Shown: positions 7,577-13,385 of the stretch, piece by piece
Layout: the number at the start of each line of letters is the position of its first letter
Numbering within the stretch: the stretch's first letter is position 1
NCBI GenBank assembly: GCA_947303715.1
Contig: CAMYYY010000032.1
Coordinates: 1 to 34,468, forward strand
Direction: 5' to 3'
Origin: an uncultured Bacteroidales bacterium
Lineage (GTDB): Bacteria; Bacteroidota; Bacteroidia; Bacteroidales; Bacteroidaceae
Length of the DNA stretch: 34,468 bases
The notes under the pieces: model-generated
Databases searched by the model: none
Seen by the model: only the letters and a program-made list of their open reading frames with translations
What the model was told of the DNA's origin: nothing
Program-made: the position numbers and the translations under genes

Positions 7577-7693
7577 GTATTCCCGTAAAAAAGTTTTCTT
7601 TTAATACAACTTTTAACACTCCCCAACGTGTTTACGTTTAATTGAAAACATATCTTAACAAATAGCACTTTTAATAAAACTTATACAAAATAG

Positions 7694-7725
7694 TTTGGTG
7701 ATTTGGGATATACGCCGTATCTTTG
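7694..7725 (+). promoter_or_regulatory. Promoter of the first HTH regulator
   Basis: TTTG (7694-7697), 20 nt, TATCTTTG (7718-7725): a perfect match to the Bacteroidetes consensus. The ATG follows 27 nt downstream. The AT-rich stretch 7577-7693 between this and the leftward promoter holds no gene. Confidence 0.85.
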
Positions 7726-7752
7726 CGGTTGAATTAAAGTAAAACAACAGGA

Positions 7753-8046
7753 ATGGATATAAAATCAGTCATCAGGTCTCACGGCTATACGCTCGAAAAG
7801 GTGGCAGCGGAATGGAAGGATAAGAACGGACAGCACAACCCCATCACAAAGGGTGCGTTATCCAAGAGCATAAACAATAACCCCACTATTGCCACCCTGC
7901 AAGGGATAGCAGACGTTATCGGCTGCAAGGTCGGCGACTTCTTCCGCGATGAGATTGAAACGGACACCGCTGGTTCATCCTTCGTCTGCCCCAAATGTGG
8001 GGCAAGGTTAAGGCTGGTAGAGGATTCAGAGACAAAAACCACTTAA
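7753..8046 (+). CDS. XRE-type HTH regulator with C-terminal CPxCG knuckle
   Basis: The 97-residue protein starts with an HTH (MDIKSVIRSHGYTLEKVAAEW through TIATLQGIADVIGCKVGDFF) and ends with a single FVCPKCGARLRLV zinc-knuckle-like motif. It is a paralogue of the 10400 gene, sharing IRxHGxTLEKVA at the start and CPxCG at the end. Between helices 1 and 2 of the HTH it has an insert (KDKNGQHNPI) that the paralogue lacks. It lies divergent from the leftward operon with a strong promoter, the usual place of a CI/Cro-type repressor or antirepressor. With only one Cys pair per chain, a zinc site would need a dimer. Confidence 0.8.
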   Translation: MDIKSVIRSHGYTLEKVAAEWKDKNGQHNPITKGALSKSINNNPTIATLQGIADVIGCKVGDFFRDEIETDTAGSSFVCPKCGARLRLVEDSETKTT

Positions 8047-8090
8047 CAACCCATACGCAAAACAATTCAAGTGGAGCGCATCGCTGCGCG

Positions 8091-8118
8091 GAGCCATCCC
8101 TTCTCTGGGGTGGCTTTT
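8091..8118 (+). terminator. Terminator after the first HTH gene
   Basis: GCCATCCC-TTCTCT-GGGGTGGC gives an 8-bp stem (one T-G pair) followed by TTTTATT. Confidence 0.8.
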
Positions 8119-8129
8119 ATTGTGCATTA

Positions 8130-8163
8130 AAAGAGCCGCCCGTCCCTTTCAGGCAAGCGGCTC
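8130..8163 (-). terminator. Terminator of the higBA operon
   Basis: GAGCCGC and GCGGCTC form a perfect 7-bp stem around a 17-nt loop; on the minus strand it is followed by TTTTAAT. It lies just beyond the antitoxin stop. Confidence 0.75.
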
Positions 8164-8196
8164 AAACGTTCTTTTACACGAAATGCTCAGAGTGAT

Positions 8197-8583
8197 TCAC
8201 ACCCTTACTTCCTCCAGCCGTTCAGCAATATTTTGCAGTCCTCTCTGTATCAGCTCGCGGTTTTTCCCCTGAGGGACGGACAGCCCAGCCTTGTACTTAC
8301 GCATCAGCGAGGGGTTGATGCCTATCCACTCGGCAAAGGCAGACGCATTGAGGAAAGGGAACGTGTCGAAAAGTTTCTGGAACGACATCTTCTCCTGTTC
8401 CATCTCCTCCTTGCTGACGACGGGAAAGTGCAGCTCCTCATAGTCGGCCACAAGGTCGGAAATAAAATCCAGTTCCAACAGGTTCTTGTCGCCAGCGGGA
8501 GTCTCGTTGCTGACAACCTTCAACAGCTCGTTGATGCGGTCACATGCCGCCTTGTACTGTTCCTCTGTCTTTATCTGTGCCAT
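8197..8583 (-). CDS. higA: HigA-type antitoxin with HTH
   Basis: This 128-residue protein begins KTEEQYKAACDRINELLK, followed by an acidic helical part ending LVADYEELHFPV, which is the N-terminal pattern of HigA-like antitoxins (COG5499 type). The C-terminal half has an HTH (FAEWIGINPSLMRKYKAGLSVP at about residues 83-104). It starts 3 nt after the toxin stop, so the order is toxin then antitoxin, as in higBA loci. The N-terminal part should bind and block the HigB RNase and the HTH should autoregulate the operon. It probably stabilises the element in the host population. Confidence 0.82.
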   Translation of the reverse strand: MAQIKTEEQYKAACDRINELLKVVSNETPAGDKNLLELDFISDLVADYEELHFPVVSKEEMEQEKMSFQKLFDTFPFLNASAFAEWIGINPSLMRKYKAGLSVPQGKNRELIQRGLQNIAERLEEVRV

Positions 8584-8586
8584 AGC

Positions 8587-8883
8587 CTAAATGTTTTTTA
8601 TGTCCTTGATTCTGTCATATTCTTCATGTGTGCCGACAAAGCGGATATACACCTTCTGGTTGATGAAAAGCACTATCGTCACAATGCGGTAGGTGTTGCC
8701 CTTGATGTCGAACACATAGCGGTCGTTACCTACGTAGTCCACGGAATTGAACGTCTTCTTTATGTCGGAAAAATTGCTCCAGTAAGCCCTTGTTACCTCC
8801 TTGTACCAGTCCTTCAGTGGCTTTTCCGCATCGGCGTGTTTGGCAATGAAATCGCGTATTGCAGCAAACGATATTACTCTCAT
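8587..8883 (-). CDS. higB: HigB-family mRNA interferase toxin
   Basis: This 98-residue protein starts MRVISFAAIRDFIAKHADAE and carries the HigB family pattern: LKDWYKEVTRAYWSNFSDIKKTF, then YVGNDRYVFDIKGNTYRI, and IRFVGTHEEYDRI near the C terminus, with the conserved basic and histidine residues. HigB toxins cleave mRNA, usually on the ribosome. ATG 8883 is chosen because the longer frame would begin upstream of the strong promoter at 8901-8932. The leader is A-rich, as is common in Bacteroidetes. The antitoxin gene follows with a 3-nt gap. Confidence 0.9.
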   Translation of the reverse strand: MRVISFAAIRDFIAKHADAEKPLKDWYKEVTRAYWSNFSDIKKTFNSVDYVGNDRYVFDIKGNTYRIVTIVLFINQKVYIRFVGTHEEYDRIKDIKNI

Positions 8884-8900
8884 TTTTTTCTTTCTTTCTG

Positions 8901-8932
8901 CAAAGGTAACGAAAATGTTTCTAACCACCAAA
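8901..8932 (-). promoter_or_regulatory. Promoter of higBA
   Basis: Minus strand: TTTG (8932-8929), 20 nt, TACCTTTG (8908-8901): a perfect consensus, with the toxin ATG 17 nt after the -7 box. Confidence 0.85.
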
Positions 8933-8939
8933 CAAAAGA

Positions 8940-9221
8940 GAAACTTTTTTGTTCCTGTCTGCGTTTTTTAACAATTAACACAGAACTGAATGCCTTTCTT
9001 GTACTTTCCGCATATCCTATTTTATCATCAAATACTTTTTTTGTACCTGCAAATACATCCTCTTTCCGACGGGGCGGACTTGCCAGCGGATAGGGGCAAA
9101 AAAAGACTGTCGCGCATCACTGCGAAACAGCCCCGAAATTGTCACATCAAAAATTTGCCAATTTTAAGCGCGCGTGCTGCGGCTTGAACCGAAAGCGGCG
9201 CACTAATCACCTTTTAGCCTT
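8940..9221. other. Gene-free, partly structured spacer
   Basis: No convincing gene is seen. The left half is AT-rich. A hairpin is visible at 9093-9134: GGGGC pairs with GCCCC, with inner CTGT/ACAG and CGC/GCG pairs. Because no gene transcribes rightward into it, this could mark a small RNA or be a remnant of a lost gene. Confidence 0.4.
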
Positions 9222-9261
9222 AAAGGGCGTGTGCGTGAAATAAAGCGCACCGTACGCCCTC
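9222..9261 (-). terminator. Terminator-like hairpin after the amidoligase gene
   Basis: AGGGCGT-GTGCG (9224-9235) pairs with CGCAC ... ACGCCCT (9246-9260), 12 pairs with a small bulge; on the minus strand it is followed by TTTAAGG. It is immediately next to the stop at 9262-9264. Confidence 0.65.
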
Positions 9262-10146
9262 TTAATTGAGGGCGGCACGGCGGGCGGTGAAGAAACTCTT
9301 TTCTTCGTCTGAGAGAAAGGGTATCTCTTCAATCATGGAGCAGGAAGGGCAGTCATGCTTGAAAGAGTATTCTACCAATTTGGCAAGAAAGCGCACCCAG
9401 TGGCTAATCTTTTCATAATCGGTTGAGCCTTGATGCTGGCGGAACTCTATTGTCTGATGGCGGCCGTAAGCCTCAGCGTTCACTTTGCGGTAGCGGTCAA
9501 AGCCCAAAACCGCGGCAACGTCTCTTTTTGTAGAGCAGGCAGAAAAGCTGACGCCCTGCAGAGTTTTTGAATAGCCGTTATTATTGCCCCGACGGCTCGG
9601 AGCCATGAAGGTGTCGATGGCCTTCTCGATGGCTTGATAGTTCTTGAATACTCTGATATAATGTGCGTCGCTCATGTTTGCCGCGCCGATATGAACGTGC
9701 AGGCCGCAAGACCTGTTTACCCGTGCGCCGACAGAGGCGAGCGCGTCGCAAAGCGTTCTGAGGCTGTCAAAGCCCCTCTCGCCGTTCAGGATAGGGCTGA
9801 CGACCTCTTGGCTGTTATCGCCTGTCAGACTGCCGTCGCGTACAATTCTATAAAAATGCTCGCTGTCGTCGTGGTTGTAGCCCTCGCTGCGCACCTGCAG
9901 GCCGTTGGCCGAAGCGGTGCCGATTAGCTCTTCACGTAGGACGTTGTAGCACTCAATCTCTACGCCGAACGTCAAACGGCGAATGTCAAAGCCCGATGCC
10001 TGCCATGCCTTAGTGTGCAAAAGCAGATAAATTTCGTCTGAGGTGATACCGAGCTTCAGAAGCTCGTTCTGCTTCATGCGGTTGCTTATGGCGCTGCTCA
10101 TCACGTCAGCTACTTGTTCGTTGAGGTTTTTCTTGTTCTGTACCAT
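9262..10146 (-). CDS. Amidoligase-family (ATP-dependent carboxylate-amine ligase) protein
   Basis: The 294-residue protein has the glutamine-synthetase-like fold of the Amidoligase_2 family. FGVEIECYNV at about residue 61 and the run RDGSLTGDNSQEVVSPIL at about residues 103-120 provide the metal and ATP-binding acidic residues. CGLHVHIGA at about 147-155 is the conserved HxH strand, and TIEFRQHQGSTD at about 232-243 carries the Glu and Arg. The family joins amino and carboxyl groups to make peptide or amide bonds on unknown substrates. It is transcribed alone, leftward, from a promoter with operator-like repeats shared with the divergent HTH gene, so the element's own regulator probably controls it. 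In a satellite it could modify a host, helper or capsid component. Confidence 0.88.
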   Translation of the reverse strand: MVQNKKNLNEQVADVMSSAISNRMKQNELLKLGITSDEIYLLLHTKAWQASGFDIRRLTFGVEIECYNVLREELIGTASANGLQVRSEGYNHDDSEHFYRIVRDGSLTGDNSQEVVSPILNGERGFDSLRTLCDALASVGARVNRSCGLHVHIGAANMSDAHYIRVFKNYQAIEKAIDTFMAPSRRGNNNGYSKTLQGVSFSACSTKRDVAAVLGFDRYRKVNAEAYGRHQTIEFRQHQGSTDYEKISHWVRFLAKLVEYSFKHDCPSCSMIEEIPFLSDEEKSFFTARRAALN

Positions 10147-10186
10147 AATACTGAATTTTTGATGTGAAACTTAACTTTTGACATTG

Positions 10187-10218
10187 CAAAGGTAAGTATA
10201 AAAACGTATTTTGCCAAA
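10187..10218 (-). promoter_or_regulatory. Promoter of the amidoligase gene
   Basis: Minus strand: TTTG (10218-10215), 20 nt, TACCTTTG (10194-10187): perfect consensus. An AAAAACGTATTTT repeat (10200-10212) fills the spacer between the boxes, so a protein bound there would block RNA polymerase. Confidence 0.85.
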
Positions 10219-10325
10219 CAACAGAATAAAAAAGTACGTTTTTAGGCGTATTTTTAATTATTATTAACAAAGTAAGCATAAAAACAAACCTTTTTCAAAG
10301 AAATATGGTTAAAAACGTATTTTTT
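10198..10325. promoter_or_regulatory. Three-site operator region between divergent amidoligase and HTH genes
   Basis: TAAAAACGTATTTT occurs at about 10199-10212 and again at 10310-10323. An inverted, slightly varied copy (AAAGTACGTTTTTA) is at 10231-10244, and a partial one (GCGTATTTTTA) at 10246-10256. Spacing of a few tens of bp in a divergent intergenic region is typical of phage-type operators. The HTH protein from 10400 is the likely ligand. Confidence 0.65.
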
Positions 10326-10337
10326 CCGCACAAAAAG

Positions 10338-10368
10338 TTGTGTGTTTAATAATGAAACACTATCTTTG
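10338..10368 (+). promoter_or_regulatory. Promoter of the second HTH regulator, with internal palindrome
   Basis: TTG (10338-10340), 20 nt, TATCTTTG (10361-10368). The spacer contains GTGTTT (10342-10347) and its complement AAACAC (10355-10360), a palindrome placed exactly where a repressor would act. Confidence 0.8.
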
Positions 10369-10399
10369 CGCCCAAAACAAATAAGTATATAATGAAACT

Positions 10400-10651
10400 A
10401 TGGTAGATATAAAGAAGGTAATCCGTGAGCATGGCTTCACTCTTGAAAAGGTTGCCAATGAGCTGGGAGTTACAAAGAGCACCATGACGCAGTACGTCTC
10501 AGGAAACCCGACCCTTTCCAAACTGCAGGACATCGCAAAGGTTCTGGGAATCCCCGTGAGCGAGCTGGTGCGTGACGTGGACGCATCCCCCGCCGAAAGC
10601 CTTGTCTGCCCGCATTGCGGGAAGCCTCTTAACGTGAAAATTGAAGCATAA
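10400..10651 (+). CDS. XRE-type HTH regulator with C-terminal CPxCG knuckle
   Basis: The 83-residue protein is a compact XRE HTH (KKVIREHGFTLEKVANELGV, then TKSTMTQYVSGNPTLSKLQD, then IAKVLGIPVSELV) followed by a short tail with LVCPHCGKPLNV. It is a paralogue of the 7753 protein. It is divergent from the amidoligase and just downstream of the operator cluster, so it is a likely master repressor of the rightward early genes and the amidoligase. The single CPHCG pair suggests a zinc-linked dimer or a site for a partner (inference). A second HTH gene follows 32 nt downstream. Confidence 0.85.
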   Translation: MVDIKKVIREHGFTLEKVANELGVTKSTMTQYVSGNPTLSKLQDIAKVLGIPVSELVRDVDASPAESLVCPHCGKPLNVKIEA

Positions 10652-10683
10652 AAAGATACTGGAACCCTTAGAAATGAAAGAGT

Positions 10684-11082
10684 ATGGTTATCAAATTAAA
10701 AGAATTTCGTAATGCCTACGGGTATAGCCAACAGGACTTAGCAGAAGCTCTCGGCGTTTCTCAATCCGCTGTCAGTAGGACAGAAGGTGTCGGTGCTGAA
10801 TTGACTGGGCCACAGATTGAAAAGCTGTGTGCAAAATTCGGCAAGGATAAGGTTATGAAGTTCGTTGGCGATAGTGACGAGCAGAATATAGTTGAGGCTG
10901 CAAAGCGAAAAGGCGCACTTGGAGAACTTAGTCCGTTGCAAGTAATCCGCATCCTGCAAGAAACCATAGAGCTGCAGAAAAAGAACCTTGAAGCGCAGCA
11001 GCAGATTATATCCTCTCAGTCAAACCTGATTGAAGAATATAAAAAACTTGTTGAGGACATGAAGAAAGAAATACATGGTTAG
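10684..11082 (+). CDS. XRE-family HTH protein with C-terminal coiled coil
   Basis: This 132-residue protein has an HTH at about residues 5-55 (LKEFRNAYGYSQQDLAEALGVS, QSAVSRTE), a linker, and a long heptad-like C-terminal helix (residues about 88-130: VIRILQETIELQKKNLEAQQQI onward) rich in Gln, Leu and Lys, predicted to dimerise. It is co-transcribed with the preceding regulator; a terminator follows at 11104. It is probably the second switch component, in the manner of a CI/Cro pair, but which of the two represses which promoter cannot be read from sequence. Confidence 0.8.
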   Translation: MVIKLKEFRNAYGYSQQDLAEALGVSQSAVSRTEGVGAELTGPQIEKLCAKFGKDKVMKFVGDSDEQNIVEAAKRKGALGELSPLQVIRILQETIELQKKNLEAQQQIISSQSNLIEEYKKLVEDMKKEIHG

Positions 11083-11103
11083 TTTTTAGAAACCAATCTT
11101 TAA

Positions 11104-11132
11104 GGCGCACCCACATAGGGATGCGCTTTTTT
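11104..11132 (+). terminator. Terminator after the two regulators
   Basis: GCGCA-CCC-ACATA-GGG-A-TGCGC forms a hairpin with one bulge, followed by TTTTTTAA. Confidence 0.85.
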
Positions 11133-11184
11133 AATGCTCCAAAATTAAAAAAAATGCAAAAATAGAAAATATTATCTTCTTTTA

Positions 11185-11216
11185 TTTGGTAATATGGAAA
11201 ATGGTATATACCTTTG
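11185..11216 (+). promoter_or_regulatory. Promoter of the replication operon
   Basis: TTTG (11185-11188), 20 nt, TACCTTTG (11209-11216): perfect consensus. It drives the run of close or overlapping genes from 11236 to 15663. Confidence 0.88.
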
Positions 11217-11235
11217 CGCGGAAAATGACTGAGGT

Positions 11236-11517
11236 ATGGATTCTTTGAATAATGCCGTTTTAATCCAGAATGCCACGCTTGATGATATAGAGGCGATGGT
11301 CAACAAGGCCGTTGAACGGAGGATGGCCGAGTTCTATGACAGGGTGCGCAGCAAGCCGCCAGTCCTTATCAAGCGGAAGGATGCGGCGAAGATGCTGGGC
11401 ATATCCTTGCCCACGTTAGACGCATACGCTAAGGCAGGCATTCTGCATCAACGGCACATCGGCGGGCGTGTTTACTACGAAGAGGAAGAGTTAAACAAGT
11501 ATAAACCAAGCAAATAA
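11236..11517 (+). CDS. Excisionase-like HTH (MerR-type) protein
   Basis: This 93-residue protein has a helical N terminus (TLDDIEAMVNKAVERRMAEF) and a winged HTH of the HTH_17/excisionase type at about residues 43-90: LIKRKDAAKMLGISLPTLDAY, then AKAGILHQRHIGGRVYYEEEELNKY. This arrangement is common among Bacteroidetes mobile-element proteins, some of which act as recombination directionality factors. It is first in the rightward operon and could control excision or early transcription. Only 2 nt separate it from the next gene. Confidence 0.8.
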   Translation: MDSLNNAVLIQNATLDDIEAMVNKAVERRMAEFYDRVRSKPPVLIKRKDAAKMLGISLPTLDAYAKAGILHQRHIGGRVYYEEEELNKYKPSK

Positions 11518-11519
11518 TC

Positions 11520-11774
11520 ATGGAAGAAAAAGAACAACTAACCACCAATGACGTAGCTATGCTACTCGGCGCAGTCGAGCTGATGGAGAGCTATGCGCAC
11601 CATCTTGCCTCGCATGTGAGGACAGCGTTCGGCCAGTACGAGGCTGCAGATAACGACGTACGAGAGTTTGTCACCGCGGCGAAGAACGCCAAAGACTGTT
11701 GCAACGTGCTGGATGACTGCGTGGCAATTATTAGAGGAGTCATGCCAAAGATGATTAGAATATTTAATAATTAA
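11520..11774 (+). CDS. Hypothetical 84-residue helical protein
   Basis: The frame starts 2 nt after the HTH gene and ends 5 nt before the next, so operon membership is clear. The protein looks all-alpha (DVAMLLGAVELMESYAHHLA; KNAKDCCNVLDDCVAIIRGV) with three cysteines close together near residues 61-67. No domain is recognised. Confidence 0.65.
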   Translation: MEEKEQLTTNDVAMLLGAVELMESYAHHLASHVRTAFGQYEAADNDVREFVTAAKNAKDCCNVLDDCVAIIRGVMPKMIRIFNN

Positions 11775-11779
11775 ACAAC

Positions 11780-12034
11780 ATGAAGAAAGAAAACCCTTAC
11801 AGCGGCAAACCACAATACCTTACTCAAACAGAAGCGTGTGATGAACTCGGAATCAGCAAGATGACCTTCCGCACCTACGCCCAACGCTACGAGCTAAAAT
11901 CCGAAAAATGGAGCAAATACAAGTATTACAGGCGACAAGACGTCGAAGAAATAAAACAATTCCTGAGCTGGGGTGCACAAGACCTTATCGTCAGGATTGA
12001 GACAATGACTGGTAAAAAAGTTTATTTACAGTAA
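11780..12034 (+). CDS. Small HTH DNA-binding protein
   Basis: The 84-residue protein has a MerR/excisionase-like HTH at about residues 12-55: YLTQTEACDELGISKMTFRTY, then AQRYELKSEKWSKYKYYRRQDVEEI. Residues after it form a short helix (KQFLSW). It follows the previous gene by 5 nt. Two small HTH proteins of this type in one operon suggest that one serves as excisionase and the other in replication or regulation, but sequence alone does not assign them. Confidence 0.7.
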   Translation: MKKENPYSGKPQYLTQTEACDELGISKMTFRTYAQRYELKSEKWSKYKYYRRQDVEEIKQFLSWGAQDLIVRIETMTGKKVYLQ

Positions 12035-12046
12035 TTTACAGAAACA

Positions 12047-12304
12047 ATGGAAAAACTTAACAAATTCTATGCAGACCTCCTCAAACGGAGCGGAAAATTG
12101 ACAGATGAACAGCAAGACCTGCTCCAGCAGGCTTTCTTCCCCGGTTGGGGAGAAGACAGCCCAAACAAACAGATGTTGGATAGCGCCCGCGACTTCAGCG
12201 AAGCCTACACAAAGTGGGAGGCCGAGCAATCACGCCACCAAAACAAGAAAGAAACAAATACCATGACAAACGAAGAAATAGATGCACTCGCGGCTATTTT
12301 TTAG
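12047..12304 (+). CDS. Hypothetical 85-residue protein
   Basis: An acidic helical protein (MEKLNKFYADLLKRSGKLTD, DEQQDLLQQAFFPGWGEDSP) with a polar linker and a short C-terminal helix (TNEEIDALAAIF). No family is recognised. Spacing to the neighbours is 12 and 20 nt. Confidence 0.6.
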   Translation: MEKLNKFYADLLKRSGKLTDEQQDLLQQAFFPGWGEDSPNKQMLDSARDFSEAYTKWEAEQSRHQNKKETNTMTNEEIDALAAIF

Positions 12305-12324
12305 AACAAGAAAGGAGAAAAAAC

Positions 12325-12642
12325 ATGTTCAATGAGAAAACTAAATTCAATCACCAAAAATTTGTAGATGAACGCTTTGGGGTCGGGCGCGGCCGCATGG
12401 GATGGCGCGACTGGCGCGACGTGCAGCGATACTACGGAGTGCGCTGCAACGAGCGAGAGCTGGAGAAAGGGAACATGTCCCAGTCCCTCTATAGGTCTTT
12501 TTGTCGAACCTTCGGGCAGCAGCAGATGGATGAGTACTTCCGCGCCGATGCGCAAAAGCCTCAACCAAAGCCATTAAGCAAGGAAGAGAGAGAAGTTGAA
12601 GAACTTGCCGACCTCATGGTTTTCGGCAAAGTTGGGAGTTAA
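12325..12642 (+). CDS. Hypothetical 105-residue protein
   Basis: ATG 12325 is chosen because AAAGGAG lies about 8 nt upstream; a longer in-frame start at 12214 would overlap the preceding gene. The protein starts MFNEKTKFNHQKFVDERFGV, has a basic, Trp/Arg-rich part (GRMGWRDWRDVQRYYGVR) and ends with an acidic helix (KEEREVEELADLMVF). The middle could be a small DNA-binding fold, but no motif is certain. Confidence 0.65.
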   Translation: MFNEKTKFNHQKFVDERFGVGRGRMGWRDWRDVQRYYGVRCNERELEKGNMSQSLYRSFCRTFGQQQMDEYFRADAQKPQPKPLSKEEREVEELADLMVFGKVGS

Positions 12643-12665
12643 AAATTAGGAGCTTATGGAAACGT

Positions 12666-13385
12666 ATGGGTCAAGAAATCAGCACTAAAGAACGCAAATC
12701 CTTCGTCTTCTATCGGGGCTTCGCCGAGGCGATAGCCAAATGTCCTATAGAAGAGCAGTTGGGAATCTACAAGGCAATCGTAGCCTTTGCGCTTGACGGC
12801 ACAGAACCAGAATTAGGGAGTTACGGCGGAATTATCTGGCCACTTATACAACCGCAGCTAATAGCAGACTGGGTGCGCTGGAATAACGGATGTCATGGAG
12901 GCCCCCCTATAGGGAACAGAAACAACCCCAATGGAAGACGGGGCAAAGGGAAAAGAACTAACCAAGAACTAACCGAGAACCAACCAAAAACTAACCAAGA
13001 ACTAACCGACCCCATTTATATAAATGATAATGATAATGTATCTACTAACGTAGATAAAGAAATACCCTCTGAAGAGGGTACAAAGAAAGACGGGCTTTCT
13101 TTGCCTCCCTCTCCCCCTGAATCAAATGAAAGATACATCAAGTTCAAGGAGAAATTAAAGAAAGAATGCCCCCACGTAGCCAAGATGGAAAAGCAATTAA
13201 CCGAGAAGGAATTTGAAAAGATAATGGGTTTATTCGACGATAACAGCACAAAAATGTGGGAGGCTATCCAACAATTAGAGAACAACAAGCAGGGGACGAG
13301 CAAAAACCGTAGCGTCTACCAGACTCTTTTGAACTGGAAGCGTCGAGGATTCTTTGACCACAATAATAGTCAGAATGGAGGATAA
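12666..13385 (+). CDS. DUF6291-type replication-associated protein
   Basis: The 239-residue protein begins KERKSFVFYRGFAEAIAKCPIEEQ, matching the start of DUF6291 (KSFVFYR..yeai..lp.e.ql..y.ai). A low-complexity linker follows, then a helical C-terminal region ending SVYQTLLNWKRRGFF. Proteins of this shape sit directly before DnaB-type helicases in Bacteroidetes and Firmicutes phages and are thought to open the origin or load the helicase. It overlaps the helicase start by 11 nt. The linker (about residues 98-117) holds the repeated word NQELT/NQPKT, encoded by repeats of ACTAACCAAGA. Confidence 0.75.
   Translation: MGQEISTKERKSFVFYRGFAEAIAKCPIEEQLGIYKAIVAFALDGTEPELGSYGGIIWPLIQPQLIADWVRWNNGCHGGPPIGNRNNPNGRRGKGKRTNQELTENQPKTNQELTDPIYINDNDNVSTNVDKEIPSEEGTKKDGLSLPPSPPESNERYIKFKEKLKKECPHVAKMEKQLTEKEFEKIMGLFDDNSTKMWEAIQQLENNKQGTSKNRSVYQTLLNWKRRGFFDHNNSQNGG
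12950..13012 (+). repeat. Short tandem repeat in the DUF6291 linker
   Basis: ACTAACCAAGA and close variants recur about five times between 12957 and 13010, encoding the NQELT-type linker. Copy number could change by slippage without breaking either flanking domain if lost in multiples of three. Confidence 0.7.
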
